The position numbers were made by a program, and so were the translations under genes. DNA of 64,000 nt, taken from NCBI RefSeq assembly GCF_001598255.1, contig NZ_BCYP01000001.1, positions 124,001-188,000 of the forward strand, read 5' to 3'. The notes under the pieces were generated by a model that was not told where the DNA came from, searched no databases, and saw only the letters and a program-made list of their open reading frames with translations. Shown one piece after another: positions 29,599 through 37,485 of the stretch. Every line of letters starts with the position of its first letter. Positions within the stretch are counted from its first letter, which is position 1. Source of the DNA: Mitsuaria chitosanitabida ATCC BAA-476 = NBRC 102408 (lineage in GTDB: Bacteria; Pseudomonadota; Gammaproteobacteria; Burkholderiales; Burkholderiaceae_C).

Positions 29599-30203
29599 GC
29601 CGGGTCCGGCAGCAGGGCGCGGCGCACGAAGTCCAGGCGGTCCTGGCCCCAGAACAGTTCGCCGTCGATCACGTAGCTCGGTGCGCCGAACAGGCGGGCG
29701 TCGATGGCGGCCCGGGTGTTGGCGTCGTAGCGGGCGGCGATGTCGGCCTCGCGCGAGCGGGCCAGGCGCGCGGCGTCGAGGTCCTGCTCGGCCAGGAGGG
29801 CCGTCAGGGTGGCGTCGTCGGCGATGTCGCGCTGCTGCTCCCAGACCGCGCGCAGCAGCGCGCCGGTCAGCCGCATCGCGGCGTCGGTGCCGTCGGCCTG
29901 ATCGACGGCGATCACCAGTCTGGCGGCGGCGTGCGGCACGACGGGGAAGTGCCGCGGCTCCACGTGCATGGGCATGCCCAGGTGGCGCGAGAAGCGCGTC
30001 AGCTCCAACAGCCGGTAGGCCTGGCGCTGCGGGGGACGCTGCGCCAGCGGCAGGCCGCCGGAGACCTCGAACAGCTGGAGCAGGTCGATGGGGATCAGGC
30101 GCACCGTCGCGCCGGCCTCGCGGGCGAGGGCGGCGAAGCGCTCGTGGCCGAGATAGGTCCAGGGACTGTGCGGGGCGAAGTAGTAGTCGACGACGCGGCT
30201 CAT
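29595..30203 (-). CDS. 2-hydroxychromene-2-carboxylate isomerase family (DsbA fold)
   Basis: A 202-residue DsbA-like protein of the HCCA isomerase/kappa glutathione-transferase group. The usual start DYYFAPHSPWTYLGHERFAALA carries the catalytic Ser in place of the DsbA Cys, and FGAPSYVIDGELFWGQDRLDFV is the conserved C-terminal strand-helix. NahD-type enzymes isomerise a naphthalene-degradation intermediate with glutathione, but most family members have unknown substrates. No naphthalene genes are nearby. It precedes, and overlaps by 4 nt, the sensor kinase gene. Confidence 0.86.
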
Positions 30204-30337
30204 GGGGGCTCCTTGTTGGGGGGGCGGACCGGGTGCGTGGTCGGAGCGGTCCGGGAGGAACCCGCTCGAGGCCGGCGGGCCCGGTGCGGCGCGCAGCCCG
30301 GTTTATAGGCGCGGAAGCGTCTTTCGGGGGGCGCTTT

Positions 30338-30354
30338 GTATGCTTGTGTATACG
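30338..30354. promoter_or_regulatory. Candidate response-regulator site (copy 1)
   Basis: GTATGCTTGTGTATACG, with the half-site TGTAT repeated at a 10-nt step, typical of OmpR-type tandem binding. It matches 15 of 17 bases of the site at 32614-32630. It lies 73 nt before the response regulator start and about 135 nt from the divergent isomerase-kinase start. Confidence 0.5.
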
Positions 30355-30426
30355 TCGCCCGCTACGAAGACAGTAGGTTGCCCGAGGCGTTCCGTTGGGA
30401 TGATGCGGCCGCTACAGTCCTTCGCC

Positions 30427-31179
30427 ATGCAGACCTCCACGCCCACGCCCGACCACCTCCTGATCGTCGACGACGATCGCGAGATCCGCGAGCTGCTCAG
30501 CACCTACCTGACCCGCAACGGGATGAAGGTGACGGCCGTGCCGACGGGGCGCCACATGCGCATCGCGCTGGAGACGGCCGGGCCGTTCGACCTGGTGATC
30601 CTGGACCTGATGCTCCCCGGGGAGGACGGTCTGTCGCTGTGCCGCGACCTGCGCGCGGGCAAGTACAAGGCGACGCCGGTGATCATGCTGACCGCGCGCG
30701 GGGACGAGGCGGACCGCATCCTGGGCCTGGAGATGGGCGCCGACGACTACCTGGCCAAGCCCTTCGCGGCGCGGGAGCTGCTGGCGCGGATCAATTCGGT
30801 GCTGCGCCGCGCGCGCATGCTGCCACCCAACATGCGGTCGACGGACGAATCGCCGCGGCTGGCCTTCGGTGACTGGGTGCTGGACACCATCGAGCGGCAC
30901 CTGATCGACACGCTGGGCACGGTGGTGCCGCTGAGCGGCGCGGAGTACCGGATGCTGCGCGTGTTCCTGGATCACCCGCAGCGCGTGCTGAGCCGGGACC
31001 AGCTGATGAGCCTCACGCAAGGGCGGGACACGGAGCTCTTCGAGCGCTCGATCGACCTGCTCGTCAGCCGCCTGCGCCAGCGCCTGCGGGACGACGCGCG
31101 CGAGCCCAAGTACATCAAGACGGTGCGCAGCGAGGGCTACGTGCTGTCGATGGCGGTGCAGGGCGTGGACGCGGGGTGA
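30427..31179 (+). CDS. OmpR-family response regulator
   Basis: A 250-residue regulator. The receiver (about 10-125) contains the acidic pair in LIVDDDREI, the phospho-Asp in [13 protein letters not shown] and the Lys in [15 protein letters not shown]. The winged-helix output (about 150-245) contains [26 protein letters not shown] and [14 protein letters not shown] took the ATG at 30427 because the receiver begins 10 residues later. Divergent from the isomerase/kinase pair and probably the kinase's partner. A GC-rich hairpin (CCCCGGC-N4-GCCGGGG, 31190-31207) follows its stop and may aid termination. Confidence 0.92.
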   Translation: MQTSTPTPDHLLIVDDDREIRELLSTYLTRNGMKVTAVPTGRHMRIALETAGPFDLVILDLMLPGEDGLSLCRDLRAGKYKATPVIMLTARGDEADRILGLEMGADDYLAKPFAARELLARINSVLRRARMLPPNMRSTDESPRLAFGDWVLDTIERHLIDTLGTVVPLSGAEYRMLRVFLDHPQRVLSRDQLMSLTQGRDTELFERSIDLLVSRLRQRLRDDAREPKYIKTVRSEGYVLSMAVQGVDAG

Positions 31180-31315
31180 TCGAGCCCGGCCCCGGCGCGG
31201 GCCGGGGTGCCGACCTCGTCATGCCTTGGCCTCGCCCGTGTCGTCGTCCGTGCGTTTCCCGCCGCGGAGGCCGCGTCGGGGAGGGTCGTGCGCCAGTCGG
31301 AGGGCGACTTGCTGG

Positions 31316-31783
31316 TCATAGCGTCGGGTCGTTGCGAATCTGGGCGTTGGTGATCGGGCTGTCATCCGCCTGACCTTGGGACCATGCTGAACCCGGCAGA
31401 TGGGTCAAGGCCGAAAGCTCACGCCACGACAGACATCCGTATCTTTCGCAGATGACATCGACCAGATCGAGGGCGCTCGCGTCGTCCTTCTGCAAGATCG
31501 GGATCCACCGTTCGTCCTGGTCGTCATCGCCCGAGAGGGCTTGGATCGTCTGCGTGATCGACCGCATGCCGTAGCGCTTCGCCTGATGGTGAATCGACGG
31601 GAGGATGGGGCCATTGGCACCGCGAATGAAGGTGTCGTCGATGAGCGGGAAGCCCTTGACCCTCAGATGCCAGGCCTGCGTGAAGTACATGAGCTTCTGG
31701 AGCTTCATGCTGTTCAGGTGGGGCAGGCGCCCTTCCTGCGCACGGCGGATGAAGGCGTTGGCGATGGCGTAGGCCGAATACAT
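31316..31783 (-). CDS. Panacea-domain (DUF4065, SocA-like) protein
   Basis: A 155-residue protein with the DUF4065/Panacea fold: AYAIANAFIRRA, LNSMKLQKLMYFTQAWHL, ANGPILPSIHHQAKRYG, followed by a helical end. The ATG at 31783 fits the conserved start. SocA of Caulobacter, a member, is an antitoxin acting as a proteolytic adaptor, and Panacea domains are recurrent antitoxin modules. No partner toxin is adjacent: the flanking genes are a response regulator and a TlpA-like protein. It is either an orphan or has a non-toxin role. Confidence 0.8.
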   Translation of the reverse strand: MYSAYAIANAFIRRAQEGRLPHLNSMKLQKLMYFTQAWHLRVKGFPLIDDTFIRGANGPILPSIHHQAKRYGMRSITQTIQALSGDDDQDERWIPILQKDDASALDLVDVICERYGCLSWRELSALTHLPGSAWSQGQADDSPITNAQIRNDPTL

Positions 31784-31961
31784 GGACGACTCCTCGACGC
31801 ACACGCGACGGCGCATGCCAGATCCGGAAGTCTAGGAATCGCCTTTCGCCAATGACAGAGGGCGGCTCTGACATTCGTCAAACGAGTCCGGAATCCACCC
31901 GCAGGAAGGTGCGCGGGGGGATTCCGGGGGGAGTTCCCACCATCGGGCGGGGGATGGAAGT

Positions 31962-32531
31962 TCAGCCCGGCTGCTTGAGCAGCGCCTGGATCGCCGCCTC
32001 CGTCTGCTCGTACGCGCCTTCGCCGAAATGCGAGTAGACGACCCGGCCCTGCTTGTCGATCAGGTACTCGGCCGGCCAGAAGCGGTTGTTGTAGGCGCGC
32101 CAGGTGGCGAAGTCGTTGTCCTGCGCGACCGCGTGCTGGATGCCCAGCCGCGCGATGGCCGCCTTCAGTCCCGCCGTCGAGCGCTCCTCCTCGTACTCCG
32201 GCGAGTGCACGCCGATCACCACCAGGCCCTGATCCTTGTACTTCTCGTGCAGCGCCTGCACGTGCGGCAGCTGGTTCAGGCAGTTGCTGCAGGTGAAGGT
32301 CCAGAAGTCGACCAGCACGACCTTGCCGCGCAGGCTCGCCATCGTCATCGGCGGCGTGTTGAACCAGTTGCTGATGCCCTTGAACTCGGGGGCCGGCCGG
32401 GCGCCGTGGGCCGCGATCACGGACGCCACCGTGGCCTCCGCCGAGGGCGGCAGCGAGAACATCACCGCCGCGACCGCGGCGACGCCGCCCAGGGCCAGCG
32501 GGATGAGGGTGCGACGGGGGGACTTGGACAT
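31962..32531 (-). CDS. TlpA-like thioredoxin-fold protein, membrane-anchored or periplasmic
   Basis: A 189-residue redoxin. The start at 32531 gives an N-terminal hydrophobic segment (LIPLALGGVAAVAAVMFSL, about 10-28). The thioredoxin fold begins at VVLVDFWTFTCSNCLNQLPHV with active site Cys-Ser-Asn-Cys; VVIGVHSPEYEEE and FWPAEYLIDKQGRVVYSHFGEG follow. The WTFTCSNC form is found in TlpA/DipZ-C-terminal-like proteins that exchange thiols in the periplasm. A 17-bp motif shared with the response-regulator promoter sits 83 nt upstream. Confidence 0.87.
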   Translation of the reverse strand: MSKSPRRTLIPLALGGVAAVAAVMFSLPPSAEATVASVIAAHGARPAPEFKGISNWFNTPPMTMASLRGKVVLVDFWTFTCSNCLNQLPHVQALHEKYKDQGLVVIGVHSPEYEEERSTAGLKAAIARLGIQHAVAQDNDFATWRAYNNRFWPAEYLIDKQGRVVYSHFGEGAYEQTEAAIQALLKQPG

Positions 32532-32613
32532 GCGGATTCCTTTCCAGGGAAGGCGGCCTGGGCCGCGATGAACCGCATTCTTCGGAAAGGCCCCCGGTCG
32601 CGATACCGGTTGC

Positions 32614-32630
32614 GTATGCCTGTGTATCCG
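32614..32630. promoter_or_regulatory. Candidate response-regulator site (copy 2) before the TlpA-like gene
   Basis: GTATGCCTGTGTATCCG differs from the copy at 30338-30354 in two positions only. It is located between the TlpA-like gene and the second kinase, in the promoter of the former. Confidence 0.5.
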
Positions 32631-32711
32631 CCCTGCGCGGGAAAGACGATTCGATGCGCGTCGGCGGCCCGGAGCTCGCGCCGGGCCCGACCGGGACACC
32701 GGACGGCGTGC

Positions 32712-34193
32712 TCAGGCCGACCGGGTCGCCGGCTCGGGTGGGCGTGCCGCCGGGCGCCGCGAGCGGCGCGCCAGCGGCAGTCGCAGGTCGACGCGCAGGC
32801 CGCCCTGCTCGCCGTCGAGCAGCGCGATCCGCCCGCCGAGCTGCGTCAGCACCGTGCGCACGATCGACAGCCCCAGGCCGCTGCCGGGCTCGCGCTGCGC
32901 CGGATCGCGGAAGAAGCGGTCGAACACGCGCTCGCGCAGTGCCGGCGCGATGCCCGGCCCCTGGTCCTCGACCCACAGCACGGCCTGCGCGCCCTCGCGC
33001 CGCAGGGCGACCCGCACGACGCCGCCGGACGGACCGTACTTGATCGCGTTCTCGACCAGGTTGTCGACCAGCGAGGCCAGCGCCGCGACCGGCGCGTCGA
33101 CCCGCAGGTCCGGCTCGGCCGACAGCTCGAGCTCGGTCCCGCGCGCCGAGGCCAGCGGCCCCAGCACCGCCATCCGATCCTGCAGCAGTCGGTCCAGCTC
33201 CACCAGCTCGACGGGCTCGGCCTCGGTGGCCTCGCTGCGCATCAGCGTCAGCAGCTGGTTGACCATGCGGGTCGCGCGGTGGCCGCTGCTCAGCACGCCG
33301 CTCATCAGCTGGCGGCCGCCCTCGTCGGTCGCATGTCCGCGCAACGCCTCGACGTTCACCAGCATCGCCGCCAGCGGCGTGCGCAGCTCATGGGCGGCGT
33401 CGGCGACGAAGCTGCGCTCGCGCTCGGCGCTGGACGACACGCGCCGCATCCAGCCATTGATCGCGTCGACCATCATCGACAGCTCCTGGTGCCCGTCGCG
33501 ATAGCGCAGCGGGGACAGGTCTTGCGGCCCGCGCCGCGCGAGCTCGCGCGCCACCCCGCTCCAGGGCCGCATCGCGAGCCGGATCGAGATCCACGCCGGG
33601 ATCACGAGGAAGGGCAGGCAGGTCAGCAGCGGCATCAGGTAGAAGCCGTCCGAGTAGATGGTCTTGAGCACGTTCCAGCCGTCGTCCGGCGCGAACATCG
33701 TGGTGCGCGTGCCCGACGCCGAGGTCACCGAGCGCGCGCGATACAGCTGGTCGCCGATGTGCAGCGGGGTCAGCTTCCCGTAGCTCGCGGCGGGCACGTC
33801 CGGGGCGTTCGACGCGCGGTACAGCACGCGGCCGCCGTGCTCGACGACGAAGGACGGGCGCCGTTTGAGCGGGCCCGGATAGTCGTCGGTCACGGACTCG
33901 TGCATCTTGTCGAGCGCGCGCTTCAGGTAGTCGGGCCGGTCCGACAGGCCGTCGGCCACGGCGTTGATGGTCTCGTAGACGCTGTCCGCGTCCAGCAGCA
34001 GGAAGGCGCGGCCGCCCAGGCTCAGCAGGTAGCCGATGCCGCAGACCCAGATCGCCATCAGCATCACCATCTGCGCGACCAGCAGGCGTCGCACCAGGCT
34101 CGGCCGCACGAGCGCGACGAACCAGGCCCGGGGCAGACCGGCCAGGCGACGCGCCAGCCCCGGACAGGCGGGCCCGCGCGCGGCGCCGATCAT
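32712..34193 (-). CDS. Sensor histidine kinase (QseC/PmrB-like)
   Basis: A 493-residue kinase with two membrane spans (about 38-60 and 190-212), a periplasmic region of about 130 residues between, a HAMP-like linker, the phospho-acceptor box DAAHELRTPLAAM at about 270, and ATPase motifs VENAIKYG, EDQGPGIAP and GSGLGLSIV. The ATG at 34193 overlaps the regulator stop by 4 nt, so the pair is translationally coupled. It probably controls the MipA/OmpV gene divergent to it. Confidence 0.92.
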   Translation of the reverse strand: MIGAARGPACPGLARRLAGLPRAWFVALVRPSLVRRLLVAQMVMLMAIWVCGIGYLLSLGGRAFLLLDADSVYETINAVADGLSDRPDYLKRALDKMHESVTDDYPGPLKRRPSFVVEHGGRVLYRASNAPDVPAASYGKLTPLHIGDQLYRARSVTSASGTRTTMFAPDDGWNVLKTIYSDGFYLMPLLTCLPFLVIPAWISIRLAMRPWSGVARELARRGPQDLSPLRYRDGHQELSMMVDAINGWMRRVSSSAERERSFVADAAHELRTPLAAMLVNVEALRGHATDEGGRQLMSGVLSSGHRATRMVNQLLTLMRSEATEAEPVELVELDRLLQDRMAVLGPLASARGTELELSAEPDLRVDAPVAALASLVDNLVENAIKYGPSGGVVRVALRREGAQAVLWVEDQGPGIAPALRERVFDRFFRDPAQREPGSGLGLSIVRTVLTQLGGRIALLDGEQGGLRVDLRLPLARRSRRPAARPPEPATRSA

Positions 34194-34858
34194 GCCGCCC
34201 CCTGCTGATCGATCACGTAGCCCACGCCACGCACCGTGCGCACGTAGCCGTCGCCAATCTTGCGGCGCAGGTTGGCCATGTGCACGTCCAGCGAGTTGCT
34301 GGCGTTGCTCTGTCCGCCGGGCAGCACCTGCTCCTCCAGCGTGCGGCGCGTGACGATGCGGTCCACCCGCATCATGAGCTGGCGCAGCAGCTCGTACTCG
34401 CTGACGGTCAGCTCCACCGGCCTGCCCTGCACCGTGACGCGCCGCGTGGGCACGTGCAGCTGCAGGCCGCGCAGCGAGAGGGTCTCCCCATCGAAGCCGT
34501 AGCTGCGGCGGGCCAGCGCGCGGATGCGCGACACCAGTTCGGCGACCTCGAAGGGCTTGACCAGGTAGTCGTCCGCGCCCGAGTCCAGCCCCTGCAGCCG
34601 GTCCTTGAGCGCGTCGCGCGCGCTGAGGATGAGCACCGGCAGGGCGCCGTGGTCGCGGCGCATGCGCGTGAGCAGGTGCAGGCCGTCGCCGTCGGGCAGG
34701 CCCAGGTCCAGCAGGACCAGGTCGCAGGGCTGGTCCTCCAGATGACGCAGCGCGCCCTCGATGTGGCGCGTCCAGACGACGTCGAAGCCATGGTCGGTCA
34801 AGGCGATGCGCACGCCGTTGCCCAGGTCCAGGTCGTCCTCGATGAGCAGGATCTTCAT
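34190..34858 (-). CDS. OmpR-family response regulator (QseB/PmrA-like)
   Basis: A 222-residue regulator. The receiver has LLIEDDLDLG, the phospho-Asp in LVLLDLGLPDGDG and YLVKPFEVAELVSRI; the output domain has LTVSEYELLRQLMMRVDRIVTRRTLEEQV and YVRTVRGVGYVI. The ATG at 34858 is favoured because the receiver starts two residues later. First gene of the two-component operon. Phased CTTCAT repeats in its own promoter (34910-34948) are good candidates for its binding sites. Confidence 0.92.
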   Translation of the reverse strand: MKILLIEDDLDLGNGVRIALTDHGFDVVWTRHIEGALRHLEDQPCDLVLLDLGLPDGDGLHLLTRMRRDHGALPVLILSARDALKDRLQGLDSGADDYLVKPFEVAELVSRIRALARRSYGFDGETLSLRGLQLHVPTRRVTVQGRPVELTVSEYELLRQLMMRVDRIVTRRTLEEQVLPGGQSNASNSLDVHMANLRRKIGDGYVRTVRGVGYVIDQQGAA

Positions 34859-34909
34859 GACCGTGATTGGACCAGCCCGCCACGGGGAAAACCGTCGGCG
34901 GGGCGGCCG

Positions 34910-34948
34910 CTTCATGGTTTCTTCATGTCCGACTCAGGTCGACTTCAT
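34910..34948. promoter_or_regulatory. Helically phased CTTCAT repeats, candidate OmpR-type sites
   Basis: CTTCAT occurs at 34910, 34921 and 34943, i.e. steps of 11 and 22 nt; the expected 34932 position holds the degenerate ACTCAG. Direct repeats at one helical turn are the usual OmpR/PmrA-family operator design. They lie between the regulator gene (minus) and the lipoprotein/MipA genes (plus). Confidence 0.55.
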
Positions 34949-35013
34949 GGGCCGTTTCGACACTGCCCTGGCGGTCCGGTGCCTTGCCGGACCCTTGTTC
35001 AGGGAGTACCGAA

Positions 35014-35316
35014 GTGAGAGAGCCCCCCACGCCGCGTCCGACCGGACGCGGCCCCGGTCCGATCGGACCGAGCGCCGTCCACATGCCGCTGATCTGTGCG
35101 CTCGTCTGCGCGTTGAGCGCCTGCGCGGCCACCGTCGATCCGATCACGACGCCTCGCGGCCGCGAGGGCTTCGTCGTGACCTGCGACAGCCCCGAGGGCT
35201 GGCCGGCCTGCTACCGGGCCGCGGCCGAGGCCTGCGACGGCCGCTACCGCGTCATCGACCGCGCCGAATCGGCCAAGCGCCTGGTGGCCGAGTGCCGCCG
35301 CGGCCGCTACGAGTGA
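35014..35316 (+). CDS. Small putative lipoprotein
   Basis: About 100 residues from the GTG at 35014, which has AGGGAG 7-8 nt upstream; an ATG at 35083 would give 77 residues. Hydrophobic MPLICALVCALSAC ends in a lipobox (LSAC), so lipid-anchored export is expected. The mature part has four cysteines (VTCDSPEGWPACYRAAAEACDG, AECRRG; split by variation) in about 60 residues. This resembles the small cysteine-containing lipoproteins found next to envelope stress systems, but no family is recognised. Precedes the MipA gene by 107 nt. Confidence 0.6.
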   Translation: MREPPTPRPTGRGPGPIGPSAVHMPLICALVCALSACAATVDPITTPRGREGFVVTCDSPEGWPACYRAAAEACDGRYRVIDRAESAKRLVAECRRGRYE

Positions 35317-35423
35317 GCCGCCCCGCGCCGACCCCCACCCCCGCGCGCGCCGTCCCCCATGCGACGCGTGCCACCGACCGCCCGGTCCGCGACCGGGCTT
35401 CCCACCGCATCACCACCATCGAC

Positions 35424-36293
35424 ATGAACCGTTCCAACTCCTCCTTCGCCGCCACCTCCGCGCGTGCCGTCTCCTCCGTGACCTCGATCGCCCAGGCCTG
35501 CGTCGCCGGCGCCGCCGTGCTGGCGGTCACCGCCGCGCAGGCGCAGTCGACGGCCCCGGCCGCCGCGTCCGCGGCACCCGCCACGTCGACCTACACCCTG
35601 GGCGCCGGCGTGGCGGTGACCTCGCGCTACAGCGGCTCCGACGAGACCATGGCCGTGCCGCTGATCGCCGCCGACTACCAGCACTCGAGCGGCTTCTTCG
35701 CCAGCACGATGCGTGGCCTGGGCTACGGCGGCGCCACGAACGGCATCTCCTACAGCGCCTCCGTCGGCTACCGCGGCCCGCGCTACGACCAGAAGAAGCA
35801 GCGCGGCGGCTTCAGCACCGGCAGCGACTTCCTGCGCGGCATGGGCGAAGTCAAGGGCAGCGCCACCGGCAACCTGTCGGTGGGCTATGCCGTGCTGCCC
35901 TGGCTGGACCTGCAGGTCCGCACCGAGCAGCCGCTGACCAAGCGCGAGAACGGCGCCACCTACAGCCTGGGCGCCTCCGCGAAGCTGATGAACGACGCCA
36001 CCGACACCATCGGCGTGTCCGTGGGCGGCACCGCCGGCGACAGCAAGTACATGCAGACCTACTACGGCGTCAGCGCCGCGCAGGCGGCCCGCACCGCCTT
36101 CAAGGCCTACACGCCCAAGTCGGGCTTCAAGGAGATCGAGGCCGGCGTGAACTGGCAGCACCGCTTCGACAGCCACTGGAGCGTGACCGGCGCGGTGGGC
36201 GCGCAGACGCTGGTCGGCGATGCCGCCAAGAGCCCGCTGGTGCGTCGCAAGACCACGCCGGTGGCCGCCGTGTACGGCAGCTACACCTTCTGA
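35424..36293 (+). CDS. MipA/OmpV-family outer-membrane protein
   Basis: A 289-residue beta-barrel protein with a long leader (cleavage near AAQAQS, residue about 40). The mature start TYTLGAGVAVTSRYSGSDETMAVPLIAADYQHSSGFF is split by family-typical variation, followed by amphipathic strands and the terminal aromatic VYGSYTF. MipA/OmpV proteins act as scaffolds for murein hydrolases or as porin-like outer-membrane proteins, and are often next to a two-component system, as here. Confidence 0.85.
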   Translation: MNRSNSSFAATSARAVSSVTSIAQACVAGAAVLAVTAAQAQSTAPAAASAAPATSTYTLGAGVAVTSRYSGSDETMAVPLIAADYQHSSGFFASTMRGLGYGGATNGISYSASVGYRGPRYDQKKQRGGFSTGSDFLRGMGEVKGSATGNLSVGYAVLPWLDLQVRTEQPLTKRENGATYSLGASAKLMNDATDTIGVSVGGTAGDSKYMQTYYGVSAAQAARTAFKAYTPKSGFKEIEAGVNWQHRFDSHWSVTGAVGAQTLVGDAAKSPLVRRKTTPVAAVYGSYTF

Positions 36294-36324
36294 GCGATCG
36301 GGTGGGGCGCTCGCGCGCCCCGTC

Positions 36325-36978
36325 TCAGCGCAGCAGCTGCAGCGTCACGTCCGAGATCTCGCGCTTGAAGCGCGCGGGGTCGTCGGGCAGCGTGGACACG
36401 GCGCGCAGCACATGGCTGTAGGCCACCGTCTTGCTGATGCCCTGCGTGAGCAGCGAGAAGAGCAGGGCGGGGTCGCAGCGGCGCAGCTCGCCCGCGTCCA
36501 TGGCGTCCTCGAACAGCGGCAGGAACACATCGTGGAAGGGCCGCACCAGCTTGTCCACGAGCACGTTCAGCCGCTCGCCTTCCTCGGTCGCGGCGGTCGA
36601 GAAGAAGATGCCGATGTCCGGATGCTCGAAGACACGGTCGATGAAGTCGAGCAGCGCCCGCTCGACGCGCACCCGCGGCCCGAGCGTGGCGTCCTGCCGC
36701 AGCGCGATGGCGACGGCCCGCATCGGGTCGGTCAGCCCCACGATCTGGTCGACCACCGCCAGCCACAGCGCTTCCTTGGACCCGAAGTGGTGGGCGATCA
36801 GGGCCGCGTCGACGCCGGCCAGGCGGGCGATCTCGCGCACGCTGGTGGCCTCGTAGCCGCGCAGCGCGAAGGTGCGGCGGGCGGTCCGCAGCAGGTTGTC
36901 CGCGCCTTGCGCACAGTCCGCGCTCGGGCGCCCGCGGCGTCGCGGCGCCCCGCCGGCCTTCGGGGTCTTGTCGGTCAT
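36325..36978 (-). CDS. TetR/AcrR-family regulator
   Basis: A 217-residue TetR protein. The helix-turn-helix region (about 28-72) is LLRTARRTFALRGYEATSVREIARLAGVDAALIAHHFGSKEALWLAV, split here by normal variation; the C-terminal domain is of the CerR/UbiC-like TetR_C type. The basic start (PRRRGRPS) is common. It converges with the MipA gene. A dyad in its leader may be its own operator. Its target gene is not obvious; DUF3331 is divergent to it. Confidence 0.88.
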   Translation of the reverse strand: MTDKTPKAGGAPRRRGRPSADCAQGADNLLRTARRTFALRGYEATSVREIARLAGVDAALIAHHFGSKEALWLAVVDQIVGLTDPMRAVAIALRQDATLGPRVRVERALLDFIDRVFEHPDIGIFFSTAATEEGERLNVLVDKLVRPFHDVFLPLFEDAMDAGELRRCDPALLFSLLTQGISKTVAYSHVLRAVSTLPDDPARFKREISDVTLQLLR

Positions 36979-36998
36979 CGGCGTCCCGCCTTTGCTAT

Positions 36999-37016
36999 AT
37001 TCATCACTCGTTGAAT
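36999..37016. promoter_or_regulatory. ATTCA-N8-TGAAT dyad upstream of tetR
   Basis: An 18-bp inverted repeat in an A+T-rich leader 21 nt before the TetR start and 52 nt before the DUF3331 gene. A plausible TetR operator by position. Confidence 0.45.
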
Positions 37017-37067
37017 TATTTCAGGCAATGACGCCGGATTGTCGGCGGACGTGAAAGGCGGTGCGGC

Positions 37068-37457
37068 ATGCACATGGATCTGGCGAGTGATCCGACCCGG
37101 GACGGGTGGCTGCGGACGGTGTCGTGGCTGGGGAATGGCGGCGTGGCCGAGGTGCCGAGGCCGACGCGGGCGGGGCGCCCGGTGATGGCCGATGGCGGTC
37201 CGGCGCTGCGGCCGCCGCCGACCATCCACGTGCTGGACCGGCCGACGCCGCGCACGGCGGCGATCTCCTGGTCGGACCCCGGGTCCTGCCACTACGGGTA
37301 CCAGATCTGGGACATGGCGCCGACCAAGCGCGCCGGCGTGTGCGTGCTCAGCGGCACGGAGATCCTGATCGGCGACATGGTCTACACCCCGCGCGCCGAC
37401 GAGCCCTCGCCGATCAACGCGGGCGTGATGATCGCGGCGGCGTATGTGGAGGCGTGA
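37068..37457 (+). CDS. DUF3331 domain protein
   Basis: A 129-residue protein. The conserved half (about 60-128) reads RTAAISWSDPGSCHYGYQIW, AGVCVLSG..I..GD.VY.PR and ends in a hydrophobic INAGVMIAAAYVEA, matching DUF3331, a family largely confined to Burkholderiales. The two Cys residues (SCHYG, GVCVLSG) are conserved and could bind a metal. Function unknown. Soluble, no signal peptide. Confidence 0.75.
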   Translation: MHMDLASDPTRDGWLRTVSWLGNGGVAEVPRPTRAGRPVMADGGPALRPPPTIHVLDRPTPRTAAISWSDPGSCHYGYQIWDMAPTKRAGVCVLSGTEILIGDMVYTPRADEPSPINAGVMIAAAYVEA

Positions 37458-37485
37458 GGGCGTCGACCCCGCGTCAGCCGGGCGC

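Noticed and set aside
31190-31207. Intrinsic terminator after the response regulator
   Set aside because: A good GC hairpin is present but no T-run follows, so it is only mentioned with the gene.
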